Source of the DNA: an uncultured Planctomycetia bacterium
Lineage (GTDB): Bacteria > Planctomycetota > Phycisphaerae > FEN-1346 > JAACEH01
Length of the DNA: 32,572 nt
Assembly (NCBI GenBank): GCA_903929765.1
Contig: CAIYVX010000039.1
Coordinates: forward strand, 1-32,572
Direction: 5' to 3'
Position 1 is the first letter of the stretch, and each line of letters starts with the position of its first letter. The notes under the pieces are model-generated. The model was not told the origin of the DNA. It saw only the letters and a list, made by a program, of their open reading frames with translations, and ran no database searches. Shown piece by piece: positions 32,384-32,572 of this stretch. The position numbers were made by a program, and so were the translations under genes.

Positions 32384-32572
32384 TCACACTTCCGCCGACT
32401 CCAACATCACCTCCCGCCCTTCCCCTTCCGCCGCCGCAATCCGCTCCATTCCGTCCACCCGACGATTCATCAGCCGCACCGGACCCTGCAGCGACATCTT
32501 CAGCGTCGTCGCCGCCCGGCCCAGTTGCACCGTCGTCCCCTCCCGAATCATCCGGCTCACCTGGATCGTCGC
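32384..32572 (-). CDS. C-terminal end of a probable FapA/DUF342-type protein
   Basis: The last 62 residues of a - strand gene that continues beyond the window. TIQVSRMIREGTTVQLG and LKMSLQGPVRLMNR resemble the repeated short strands of the DUF342/FapA beta-helix near its C-terminus. A bactofilin-like or other beta-solenoid protein is the alternative. Codons end mainly in G, as in the other - genes. The tail GEGREVMLESAEV is not diagnostic. Confidence 0.45.
   Translation of the reverse strand, partial: ATIQVSRMIREGTTVQLGRAATTLKMSLQGPVRLMNRRVDGMERIAAAEGEGREVMLESAEV

Overview
The window reads as chromosomal DNA of a high-GC diderm bacterium, most likely a planctomycete or a close relative in the PVC group. 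The clues are a secreted DUF1571 protein at 31217-32086, a fused type I dehydroquinase/shikimate dehydrogenase, an ABC-2 exporter followed by a conserved tetratricopeptide-like membrane protein, a membrane pyrophosphatase, and an LptF/LptG pair that implies an LPS-type outer membrane. The phylum call is an inference from family distribution; no rRNA or other decisive marker is present.

Layout. 1-418 is the 3' end of an unrecognised membrane protein with a different base composition. 604-5184 holds rpsU, an ABC-2 ATPase and permease, and a repeat-rich helical protein. 5588-8847 holds the H+-pyrophosphatase hppA and rsfS. 9056-15812 holds argS, queE, a DUF151 (bifunctional nuclease fold) gene, a cobalamin-type radical SAM gene and the fused aroDE, all on +. 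A bidirectional terminator separates aroDE from tatA and the trpB-like gene on -. 17924-20682 (+) holds an alpha/beta hydrolase, the fluoride channel crcB, a DUF190 gene and a corrinoid-methyltransferase-like gene. 20753-26138 (-) holds a VIT1-type metal transporter, a possible porin relic, ppk, pfk and a PTS IIA gene. panE follows on +, then lptF-lptG on -, then a methyltransferase and DUF1571 on +, and finally the 3' end of a probable FapA/DUF342 gene on -. Almost all are housekeeping or envelope genes; no phage, transposase, CRISPR array, tRNA or rRNA was seen. Two phosphate-energy enzymes (hppA, ppk) and pfk suggest pyrophosphate/polyphosphate-buffered energy metabolism.

The unusual part lies between the genes. 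Nearly every intergenic gap is a mosaic of a small set of hairpin modules (called A to I here), joined by T-rich linkers such as TTGCCGTTGTTTCTTC and 7-bp AT-rich tandem arrays. Copies of each module keep one orientation on the + strand whatever the direction of neighbouring genes, and hairpin arms vary by paired changes. Some modules touch genes: two supply the stop codon of the preceding gene, several read through into the 5' side of genes and create false upstream starts, and one (module H) lies in frame inside the radical SAM gene. The whole window also has strong strand asymmetry: + genes end codons in C, - genes end them in G. Two start signals stand out: rsfS seems to start at ATT, and crcB seems to be leaderless.
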